Of a DNA stretch of 43,975 nucleotides, positions 36,881 through 43,975 are shown one piece after another. Origin of the DNA: Chara braunii (lineage: Eukaryota > Streptophyta > Charophyceae > Charales > Characeae); contig BFEA01000051.1 of the NCBI GenBank assembly GCA_003427395.1, forward strand, positions 139,971 to 183,945, written 5' to 3'. A model generated the notes under the pieces. That model ran no database searches, was not told the origin of the DNA, and saw nothing but the letters and a program-made list of their open reading frames with translations. A program made the position numbers and the translations under genes. Each line of letters begins with the position of its first letter. Positions within the stretch are counted from its first letter, which is position 1.

Positions 36881-37150
36881 GAGGAGAGACTCAATAATGG
36901 TCGATTTCCGGGTATCAATAACTAATAACGCACCTATGGTAAGCATCCGTACGCGTAGTACCTCACCCCAAGAACTCACGCACAGAGACCAAACAAAAAA
37001 AAAAGCCAAAAAAAAGCAAAAAACTATAAACGTAAAATTGACCCCTCTTTACAAGACATACTACAAGGGAAAGGGGAAAAGAAAAATCTTGCGACAACGG
37101 GGAGGGGAAAACAAAAAAAAAGAAGTCCCGGACTAGAACATATACGGTAC
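36881..37150. other. Unassigned stretch
   Basis: A-rich runs. No gene recognised. Confidence 0.35.
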
Positions 37151-37159
37151 CTGTGGCGG

Positions 37160-37330
37160 GGTGGTGGTCCCACTCACCCAGGTTCTTCATTTCCGGCCGT
37201 TGACTTCGTAGCCGTTTCAGGGGCGAGGTCCCACAAGCACAGAGGATTGGATTAAAAGCCTGAATCTGGACGTGTTCGTGGACAGGTGCAGAAAATCGAG
37301 ATCGAACTGCTTTTCTGCATCTCTGCTTAA
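37160..37330. repeat. Decayed GGGCCARRTCCCAC-family relative
   Basis: GTCCCACTCACCCAGGTTCT plus TCATTTCCGGCCGTTGACTTCG aligns with CCCACTAGGCCCTATTG plus TTCATTTCTGACCGTTGATC of the MITE at 32867, and GAGGTCCCAC is an inverted end at 37228. TGGACGTGTTCGTGGACAGG and TGCAGAAA match 23130. Confidence 0.5.
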
Positions 37331-37560
37331 AACCCGTCCAGATCCAATGCTCTTTTTGCTACCTGGCCCCAGAAACAGATTGGGAGCCTACACCGGCCCT
37401 CACAGTGACCTTCTTCGGAACCTTTTTTTTTTTTTTTCCTCTTTTTCTAAATACTACGTAATATAGCGATTGGGAGCCTACACCGGCCCTACAACGGTCA
37501 GATACAAAGAATCCAAGCGAGTGAGACTTTGTGCTGGGTGACGTCTAGGCCTTCTGGCCA
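37331..37560. other. Intergenic with small duplication
   Basis: GATTGGGAGCCTACACCGGC plus CCT is found at 37378 and 37468, flanking a T-rich run. Confidence 0.7.
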
Positions 37561-38300
37561 TTCCCCCCCCTCCCTCCCCTCCACCCCCACCCCCCGGAAA
37601 CCAAAAGAAAAAAAAAAAGGCCTAAGAGCGGATACGGATGAGGAGGACAGGCAGGCCCTCTAAAATTCTCTGCGCGTTGCCAAGAGAGCCCCCTCCGAAA
37701 AGACTGTGGTCAAAACCGAAGAGCAGAGAGGGGGGGGGGGGAGGGGAGGGAAGGGGAGGAAAGAAGAACAAGTCACAAGAAGGAGAGAAAAATCGCCGCC
37801 GAAAAAAAAAACAAAAAAAACAAGTAAACGAAAAAAAGTCAAAATACGCGAGTCTCTAACCGAAGAGCTTCGAATACGAGNAANAAGTCCAAAAAAAAAA
37901 AAAAAANAAAANAAAAGAGAAGTCACCCGCCGCAGGCGCTTGCAGCGGCGTCGGGGAACGAACGAGTGAGAGTGCGTGCACCTGAGTTTAAGAGAAAATG
38001 AAATGGGGAGGAGGGAGGACAGGGGTGAAGGGGAGGGCAAAGGAGAAGGGTGAAGGGGAGGGGGAAGGAGAGAGGTGAATGGGAGCGGGGGGGGATACAA
38101 TTTGGAAAGCAGGGGGGGGGGGGGGGGGGGGGGGGACGAGTAATGTTTGGGAGATAGGCTCCGTGAAGACCCGCCGAGGAACGATGAGCCCGACGAGCGA
38201 GCTCGGCCCCCTGTGGGCGGCAGAGAAAGAAGGAGAAAGAATAGAAACAGTGGCAAGCAATGGCCAACTTGCTTTCTTTTTTTTTTTTTTTTAACAGAAA
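37561..38300. repeat. Purine/pyrimidine low-complexity block with N gaps and G24
   Basis: Runs of C, G(A)n and A with several N at 37881-37915. An uninterrupted G24 is at 38112-38135. The long frames on both strands are low-complexity. Base calls here are unreliable. Confidence 0.85.
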
Positions 38301-38600
38301 GGCTAATTCTTTAAGCCCAACCAATTCAATTCCTGTCGAATCTGGACAGGACGGCCTTTCAGTCCTTTTTATTGTCATTATAGTATTACAGGGACCCCCC
38401 CCGTAGCAGCCACATCGGATTCCGTGCTCAAGCCTCCAACGAGGGAACATGCGGGAGCTGCACCCACCAGCAGAGTGCGCATACACCATAGCTGCTAAAG
38501 CAGGTGGGCGATACCACCGGCCAGAGGTCAGCCGGTAGCATCAGGACCGGACTTCTTCGATGGGCCAGTCACTGTGCCTCCCCTCAGGTCCCCTGGAAAG
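38300..38600. repeat. Second copy of the TAAGCCCAACCAATTCAA repeat
   Basis: Matches 12860-13200 without the internal 76-bp duplication: TTAAGCCCAACCAATTCAAT, GGCCTTTCAGTCC, CCCGTAGCAGCCACATC, TCAAGCCTCCAACGAG, AGCAGGTGGGCGATACCACC. It keeps one copy of each block, which shows the ancestral unit of about 300 bp. Confidence 0.75.
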
Positions 38601-39075
38601 AAAGGAAAAAAAAAAAAAAACAGAGAAACAACACAGCTCATCGTATTCACTCCTGAGCTAAGAACGCGCCTGGCCATACACAGAAAAGTCATGAAAACGC
38701 CGCCAGCACGGCCGTAACCAACGCTCAAATGCGTTGCCATGTGTCCTTCCTCCCCCGCTGCCACGTGTCCTTCCTTCCCCCCCCTAATCGTGTGAGGAAT
38801 CAAGGACCATATGGAGCTGATTTGAATAACGAAAAGAAAAAAAAAGAACTGAGAACTAAATTGTAAGGGATGAGATGAGATGAATAGCAAGGTCGATCGC
38901 CAATCATCCATGCCTTGCACCGTTCTCAAAGATAAACCCCCTCCCCAAACGGCCATGGCTCAGCTTAAACGCGCACGAAATAAGATACTAATTTTATTTT
39001 AAAAAAATCCCGCATATATACACAAGAAAGAGCGATAATCAGCGGTAGAAGGTCGTGTTTCGTCACCATCATCCT
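38601..39075. other. Unassigned stretch
   Basis: CGTGTCCTTCCT(C/T)CCCC is repeated at 38740 and 38764 and seen again at 39587. Otherwise nothing. Confidence 0.4.
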
Positions 39076-39148
39076 CTACACCAATACACGTCATCATCGT
39101 CCTCCACTTAGCTTCGTTCTTCCATTTCTCTGCTCTTGTATGTCCTTG

Positions 39149-39184
<36 letters not shown>

Positions 39185-39280
39185 ACAACATAATCATCAG
39201 CAGCACCGACATGATTATCTTCCTCAGACCCATCATCATCATCATCATCATGACCATGACCATGACCGTCTTCATCAGTC

Positions 39281-39312
<32 letters not shown>

Positions 39313-39350
39313 GATGTTATCATCGTCATAGTCGCCGCACATTTCGTCAT
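39076..39350. repeat. (ATC)n microsatellite block
   Basis: ATCATCATC runs at 39147-39185, 39231-39250 and 39281-39312 with CATGACCATGACCATGACC between. It gives poly-Ile, poly-Asp and poly-Met frames on the two strands, none regarded as genes. Confidence 0.95.
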
Positions 39351-39396
39351 GTCCAAGGAACAACTCCCATCTTCTCAGTCATCACCCCTCCTTGCC

Positions 39397-39485
39397 TACT
39401 TCCCGCCATAATGCTCCATTTTCCCGCCAGAAGACTTCATTTTCCCGCCATAAGACTCCCTTTTCCGGCCACAATACTCCCCTTA
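39397..39485. repeat. 21-bp minisatellite with E2F-like TTTTCCCGCC cores
   Basis: ACTTCCCGCCATAATGCTCC, TTTTCCCGCCAGAAGACTTC, TTTTCCCGCCATAAGACTCC and TTTTCCGGCCACAATACTCC follow each other at about 21-bp spacing. TTTCCCGC is the E2F/DP binding consensus known in plants and animals. Function as a regulatory array is only inference, since no gene with a start nearby was identified. Confidence 0.6.
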
Positions 39486-39780
39486 CTTTCCGTCTCATCT
39501 GTGTATCGGTTCACACCCGTCTTTCACCATCACCTCCTCTGCTCCTGCTATCACTCCAACGCACGGTCCATCACGATCCCGTTGCCACGTGTCCTTCCTT
39601 CCCCACCTCCCCCTTCCCACTCTCCTCTGTCCTCCACTTCCTTCTCCTCCTCTCCCTCCTCCACTTTATCCTCCTCTTCTTCATCCTCCTCTTCATCCTC
39701 ACCTACCCCTTTCCCGCCTCCTCTTCATCCTCACTTACCCCTCTTCCCAATCCTGATTGATCTCGTCCGCACAACTCATG
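39486..39780. repeat. Pyrimidine-rich (CTC/CTT) tract
   Basis: TCCTCCTCTTCATCCTC and TTTCCCGCCTCCTCTTCATC-type text. Long Ser/Pro/Leu frames reflect composition. Confidence 0.85.
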
Positions 39781-40033
39781 ATCTCTGATTTCTTCCCTAC
39801 GCCGCGCTGCCCATTAGCTCGCTGGCGGAGAACGAGAGAGATACGGACGGACAGATCTACACAGTCACGGATGCAAAGAGAGAGGATGACAGATGAGAGA
39901 AACACGGGCGGGCAGACACATCTACAAACGGCCAGAGGCCCGCGTTCAAAGATAGAGAAACGAATCGAGAAGAGACACAAAAAGGAGAGACGGAAGAACA
40001 GGAGGGACAGCAACACAACAGAGACGAGAAGTA

Positions 40034-40036
40034 AAA

Positions 40037-40095
<59 letters not shown>

Positions 40096-40240
40096 GCACG
40101 CAGGCACATGTGCAGAGAGAGAGAGAGAGAGGGCCATAGGGAGAGGATACGGAGACAGAGATAAGGACAGAGAGAGACAGAGAGAGACAGAGATAGGCTG
40201 TCAATATCAGGAGCTCCCCGGAAAAGAGAGAGAGAGAGAG
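40034..40240. repeat. (CA)n then (GA)n microsatellites
   Basis: (CA)n 40037-40092 grading to CGCACGCACGCA, followed by (GA)n at 40115-40130 and imperfect GAGACAGAGA and (GA)n to 40240. Confidence 0.95.
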
Positions 40241-40789
40241 AAGGTTGAAAAAAAAAAAAAACAGAAAAGGAACGCGACTAAGTAACATCCCTGGAGCCGA
40301 TTCCAAAGGACATCGGGATCGGGCGGTCACATCTGGCGAGCGGAGAGGAGCATATGTCCTCTTTCTCCTTCCCGCTCTCTGAGGTTCAGTAAGTCTTCTC
40401 CCCTTGATGTCCCGATATGAGGTCCAGACTTGAGGTCCTGATGTCCAGACTCGAGGTCGGGTATGTGGTGAAGGCGAGGTGACGGATTCGCAAAAGCAAA
40501 GAGAATGAGAAGAAAGGCAAGGGGGGGAAAAACAAACAAAGAGAAAGAAAAATAAAGGAAGTCAAGGAGAGGGTAGACAAAACGGTAAGAATAGATATCA
40601 GAAAGAAAGAAGCAAGAAGCATATGTAAGAAAGGATTAAAAAAAAATAAAAATATATATTAAAAAGGATTAAAACAAGGAAAGAAACGTAAACGCGGGAT
40701 ATGCGCGCCAGTAAGGAAGGAGGAGGTGTTGTAGGAGGAGATGGAGGGTGTAGAGAGTGGGGAGTAGCGGGAGGAGTAGGAAGGAGAGG
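40241..40789. other. Purine-rich unassigned stretch
   Basis: A/G-rich with TCCAGACTTGAGGTCCTGAT echoed by TCCAGACTCGAGGTCGGG near 40425-40460 (20-bp scale repeat). GGAGTAGG strings from 40740. Confidence 0.45.
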
Positions 40790-41097
40790 GAGTAGGAGGG
40801 CGTAGGAGGGAGTAGGGAGAAGGAAGCAGGAAAGAAGGGAGGGAGGGAGATACTAACCTACCCTATCACTATCGCCCGGCTACGTTCCGGTCCAGGTTCA
40901 TCCGTACCAAAGTCGATATTATCCCTGTCTCTTATACACATCTAGATGTGTATAAGAGACAGGAGTAGGAGGGCGTAGGAGGGAGTAGGGAGAAGGAAGC
41001 AGGAAAGAAGGGAGGGAGGGAGATACTAACCTACCCTATCACTATCGCCCGGCTACGTTCCGGTCCAGGTTCATCCGTACCAAAGTCGATATTATCC
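40790..41097. other. Assembly duplication around a Nextera mate-pair junction (40925-40962)
   Basis: The 135-bp block 40790-40924 is repeated exactly at 40963-41097 with the 38-bp adapter CTGTCTCTTATACACATCT/AGATGTGTATAAGAGACAG between. The adapter is synthetic; the genome should have one copy of the block. Confidence 0.97.
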
Positions 41098-41114
41098 TCT
41101 CTCATTGGCGCGCA

Positions 41115-41672
41115 ATGCAAAACCCCTCGCCACGTCAGCTTGTGCATTCACCCCCCCACCAGCCAGACTCTCGCCAACCCCACGTGCCGCACTCGCAACC
41201 CCCTCCACCAACTCTCCCTCCTTTTCTCCCTCCTTCCTCCCTCCCTCCCTCCCTAATGCCCCCCCCCAATCATTCCCTCATTCTTAAAGCCATCCTCATT
41301 CCCTCTCAGCTTGCCACGTCAGCAAGATGCCCCTTGGACTGCTGCCGGCTTAGTGAACTACCCCCGCTCCTCCCTCTCCTTCCCGCCAACCCTTCTTTCC
41401 CCCTCGACAACACGTGGCCGTCGTGCGTGGCTCCTTTTCCTCCTGCCTCCGACCTTCCTGGCTTCATCTGCGGACGCAATTGCGTTCGAGTCCCTCCGTT
41501 CCTCCACTCCTACTGCCGTATTGCCAACCTTGAGAGGTTTGAGACAATGCAGTGGAGTGCTGTTCTCGAGAGACTTAAAACAGTTCAGTGGAGAATGATG
41601 ACTCCTGCTCAGTGCAACCTGTTTCTTGCTACTCTCCCGGGCTCGACCGGACAGGAATGCGAGGATGAGTAG
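41115..41672 (+). CDS. Weak candidate ORF, Pro-rich then helical C-terminus
   Basis: This 185-codon frame begins Pro/Ser/His-rich (low complexity, C-rich DNA) and ends with a more protein-like helical stretch, CRIANLERFETMQWSAVLER followed by LKTVQWRMMTPAQCNLFLAT. Within it the phrase F/LK-T-(M/V)QW repeats twice 15 residues apart. A TAG stop at 41670-41672 is followed within 30 bp by AATAAT/AATAAAA, polyadenylation-like. I recognise no family. The start at 41115 lies just after the assembly duplication, so the upstream exon structure cannot be judged. It may be only a 3' exon, or no gene. Confidence 0.2.
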   Translation: MQNPSPRQLVHSPPHQPDSRQPHVPHSQPPPPTLPPFLPPSSLPPSLMPPPNHSLILKAILIPSQLATSARCPLDCCRLSELPPLLPLLPANPSFPLDNTWPSCVAPFPPASDLPGFICGRNCVRVPPFLHSYCRIANLERFETMQWSAVLERLKTVQWRMMTPAQCNLFLATLPGSTGQECEDE

Positions 41673-42100
41673 ATCTATCTACATAAATAATAAAATGGCT
41701 GACAGGCGACTGTCCGCACCTAACCGGAAAGGCAGAGAAAGGGGAGAAATTTGTCTTTTGTTGTTCCTTTGGAGGAGGGAGGGGGGAGGGCGGTGGAACC
41801 GGAAGGAATAAGATCAAGACAGGGGGCAAGGACAGAGAGAGCCCGTTTATTCTCATGTTGAACGAGAAAACTACCCCGAGGAAGATATGACGGAGGGTGT
41901 GTGCGGGGTGAGGGGGGACGCTTACCCAAGGTGGAGGGCAGTTTTGCATGGGTTTACGGAGGTGATGGTTTTTTTTTTTTTTTTTGTTCCTTATGAAAGC
42001 TGTTTTTTATTTTCATCTGGGGCCAGGTGCCCAAGGCCGTAGGAGGTGATGAGTTCCAAAGGCATAAGGATGGGTTTCAATCCTTAGGCCCAGGTGCCAC
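41673..42100. other. Unassigned stretch
   Basis: A T18 run at about 41971-41987. Nothing else seen. Confidence 0.35.
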
Positions 42101-42109
42101 TGGTGGCGC

Positions 42110-42262
42110 CAGGCCCGTACCCGAAAAGCACCGATGTAGCGGGAAAAAGGCCAGGTTCGTGCTAAAGGACCACAAAGATAGCACCAGTGTCTGGAAAGCA
42201 CCGATCTAGCTGGAAAAGAGGGCAGGTTCATGCTAAGGGACCACGAAGATAGCACCAGTGGC
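42110..42262. repeat. Two tandem copies of a 70-bp unit
   Basis: GGAAAGCACCGATCTAGC/GAAAAGCACCGATGTAGC, GCAGGTTCATGCTAAGGGAC and CCACGAAGATAGCACCAGTG at about 42122 and 42190. Confidence 0.85.
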
Positions 42263-42339
42263 CGACCTCTTATTGCCTGAGGGCCATGCCCCACTGGTGC
42301 TATGTTTGTGCTTGGAAAGCATCAACCTTGCCCTAAACA

Positions 42340-42477
42340 TGGCCAGGGTCGTGCATTCATGGAATGGCTATAGAACCTGGGGCCAAGCCAGGGTCGTGCA
42401 TTCATGGAATGGCTATAGAACCTGGGGCCAAGCCAGGGTCGTGCATTCATGGAATGGCTATAGAAACAGTGCACCTG
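42340..42477. repeat. Three tandem copies of a 45-bp unit
   Basis: CCAGGGTCGTGCATTCATGG, AATGGCTATAGAACCTGGGG and CCAAG begin at 42343, 42388 and 42433. The third copy diverges after AATGGCTATAGAA, and the MITE at 42478 begins there. Confidence 0.95.
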
Positions 42478-42564
42478 GGGCCAAGTCCCACTTTCGCTTC
42501 GCTGGCGGTTGATCTTGCTAATAGAAGTTCGGGATTGAGAATTCAGGTAAGTGGGACTTGGCCC
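42478..42564. mobile_element. Tourist-like MITE, GGGCCARRTCCCAC family, copy 2 (87 bp)
   Basis: GGGCCAAGTCCCACTT and AAGTGGGACTTGGCCC are perfect 16-bp TIRs. CTG flanks both sides (42475-42477 and 42565-42567), a 3-bp duplication. The interior GGCGGTTGATCTTGC aligns with GACCGTTGATCTTCG in the copy at 32867. Confidence 0.8.
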
Positions 42565-42567
42565 CTG

Positions 42568-42930
42568 GGCCCGTAGTACCTCAGGGCCAGGCCCAGCTGA
42601 TGCTGTGTTCGTTTTTTTTCTTGTTTTTCCCCCCTTTTGGCTGTGGGGCTGCTCCATCTATTGGTAGGGAGGGGCACCTGCTGGAAACCGGGTCCAGCAT
42701 CCCTTAGGTACATCTTTACGGTACAGTGCACCCAGTTCCATTGGTTCCTGGGGCTGTGGCCTTCACTCTGTCTACTATCTCAGAGCGCCCTCTTTCCAGT
42801 GGGGCTGCAGCTGATGCTGTGTCCTCGGTCGAAACACAGCCAAATGGGCTACATCCATACTTCCCTTTCTTTTTGGACTTGAATTACGGGGCCCGATTAA
42901 GGGCCTCGCCATACCTATTCTGAAAACGGG
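42568..42930. other. Unassigned stretch with a piece of the 7812 repeat
   Basis: CACCTGCTGGAAACCGGGTC plus CAGCATCCCTTAGG near 42667 matches the dispersed part of the 248-bp unit at 7930 and 8178. Confidence 0.5.
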
Positions 42931-42993
42931 AAAATGTTCGAGAGCGCTCTCGAACTCGGGAAATAGCGAAAAACGGTTCGAGAGGCCTCATCA

Positions 42994-43030
42994 CCGCACT
43001 GCACTCTCGAAGTTCGAGAGTGCAGTGTGG
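42994..43030. repeat. Near-perfect 37-bp palindrome
   Basis: CCGCACTGCACTCTCGAA and TTCGAGAGTGCAGTGTGG are inverted around a single G, with one mismatch. A compact cruciform-forming site made from the local CTCTCGAA repeat. Confidence 0.85.
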
Positions 43031-43038
43031 CGGTGCAA

Positions 43039-43158
43039 GGGCCTTGCTCCACTACTCACCAAATGTGCAAAATGAGAATGAATCTTCTGCTAGACCATGG
43101 AAAGATACACCGCCATATTTTGTCTTTTGTGCATGTGGTGAGTAGTGGACCGAGGCCT
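43039..43158. mobile_element. GGGCCTCGCTCCACTA MITE, copy 3 (120 bp)
   Basis: The left end GGGCCTTGCTCCACTACTCA and right end TGAGTAGTGGACCGAGGCC are inverted. The interior AATGTGCAAAATGAGAATGA, CTTCTGCTAGACCATGG and TTTTGTCTTTTGTGCATGTG matches copies at 21612 (same orientation) and 22924 (opposite). Inserted in the CTCTCGAA repeat. Confidence 0.8.
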
Positions 43159-43380
43159 CGGTTCGAGAGTCTCTCGAACCAAACACGACAAAACGCTGGC
43201 CGCAGATGGTTGTCCGTCGCGGCACACTCTCGAAATTCGGGCCAAAATCGGAGGTGCCTTCGACCACTCTCGAAAGTGGCAACTTTGCAGGCCGGGCAAG
43301 GACCACAGTTAGCGAGCACTCCTGAAACCCGCGTTCAGGCCACTCTCGAAATTTTTTCTGACACCGATTTTTGAGAGTTG

Positions 43381-43800
43381 GTATGGCGATGAGTTTCCTC
43401 TCCAAATCGGTGTTTTCTGGATAGGTGTGGCCAGGCCCTAGACCGCCACCAGTACCTCCGCCAGCAGTGGTGGCGGGTAACACTCCTTGACGCGCTCGGA
43501 TGAATAGGCCAGGGCTGGAGCGCCCAAATTCAGCCAAGTCGAAACGCTTCCACTTTAATTTTTCCCCCAGCTAATGTATGACTGAGGTACTGGTGGTTAA
43601 ATTTTTCATTTTTTTTTTTTACTACACTATATTATTCTCACAAATTGGACAAAAAGAAAGGGGACGCCATGAGGGATGGTGCCCCCCGTCGCTCGTACCC
43701 ACCTCGAGGGGACCTCAGTCGAAAGTGTACTTCGAGAGAGGATCTACCAGGGGCCGTGGATCAATCAATATATAGACTCAACAATTTGCCCATGCTTTGT
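43381..43800. other. Unassigned stretch with a TTAA-type terminus
   Basis: GAGGTACTGGTGGTTAAATT at 43584 matches the right end of the ACCACCAGT MITE family. No left partner seen. Confidence 0.45.
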
Positions 43801-43975
43801 TTCATGGGACGCTAGACCCCATTTCCAGCAGGCAGTGTTGTAAAAGGGACACTAGAACCATTTTCCAGCAGGTGCTGCTCCCCATCAATAGAGTGGAGCC
43901 ACTCCTTGTGGCAGGGGCTCGTATCACCAACACTAGCAGTGCCAACTGGTGTTTACAAAAAAAAAAAAAAAAAAA
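43801..43975 (+). repeat. A-tailed dispersed repeat at window end
   Basis: GGGACGCTAGACCCCATTTC plus CAGCAGGCAG and GGGACACTAGAACCATTTTC plus CAGCAGGTGCTGCTCCCCAT form a 40-bp doublet, then CACTCCTTGTGGCAGGGG and a terminal A19. Related to 16735-16835, which is also A-tailed. Confidence 0.6.

Larger units (their letters stand above)
42935..43380. repeat. CACTCTCGAA-rich repeat region
   Basis: CTCTCGAA or TTCGAGAG occurs about ten times (for example 42950, 42977, 43003, 43013, 43162, 43228, 43265, 43346). Units are not evenly spaced. Interrupted by the MITE at 43039. Confidence 0.65.

Noticed and set aside
39076-39363. Acidic (poly-Asp) protein on the minus strand
   Set aside because: Pure (ATC)n microsatellite translation.
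40037-40092. Z-DNA-forming regulatory element from (CA)n
   Set aside because: Possible in principle, but indistinguishable from ordinary microsatellite expansion and no gene start is nearby.

Overview
The window looks like repeat-rich, gene-poor nuclear DNA of a eukaryote, probably from the green-plant lineage. The best clue to lineage is a set of U6 snRNA-derived sequences, all on the minus strand (2095-2192, 5600-5955, 19143-19269, 26989-27079). In the best copy the 3' part reads like plant U6 (ATCGAGAAATGGTCC) rather than the animal form. A U2 5'-end remnant lies at 29304-29362. The rest supports a nuclear chromosome with heavy transposon and slippage activity: tRNA-like SINE heads, dozens of microsatellites, many small inverted-repeat elements, and two-copy tandem duplications. 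No bacterial operon, CRISPR array, rRNA or intact multi-exon gene could be seen. The species cannot be fixed from sequence alone.

Layout. 1-5 kb: a microsatellite-flanked foldback, small tandem repeats, a U6 copy, and a degenerate roughly 0.2-kb tandem family (3375-4620). 5-11 kb: a U6-derived satellite, the first TTAA-bounded MITEs, hairpins and a 248-bp duplication. 11-20 kb: tRNA-like SINE pieces, a GCTACCAG-ended element family, and a perfect-TIR MITE at 14753-14940. 20.5-21.4 kb: four exact 80-bp repeats, then two Nextera mate-pair junction adapters separating duplicated flanks. This is an assembly artefact, repeated at 40790-41097. 21.3-29.1 kb: a dense MITE field, a decayed zinc-knuckle-like minisatellite, and a possible transposase scrap. 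29.4-31.5 kb: a 2.1-kb PIF/Harbinger-like transposon with TIRs, a TTT target duplication and only the N-terminal part of a transposase, about 10 bp from the U2 remnant. 32.4-35.3 kb: repeat families surrounding the one convincing host-like coding region. 35.3-41 kb: mostly simple sequence. 41-44 kb: a weak ORF, tandem repeats, more MITEs and a palindrome.

The most interesting coding signal is on the minus strand at 33439-32964. It would encode a short Cys/His-rich protein with two tandem RING-HC-like fingers, broken by one missing base in a homopolymer. It ends exactly where a 98-bp Tourist-like MITE (32867-32964, TSD TAA) has inserted. The insertion lies inside the stop codon, changing an inferred ancestral TAA to TAG without lengthening the protein.

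The second theme is a set of non-autonomous element families with several local copies each: TTAA-ended 'ACCACCAGT' elements, GGGCCTCGCTCCACTA elements, GGGCCARRTCCCAC elements, GCTACCAG elements and two 'ATTTGC...CCCCT' elements. They can be defined from this window alone. None has an intact transposase here.
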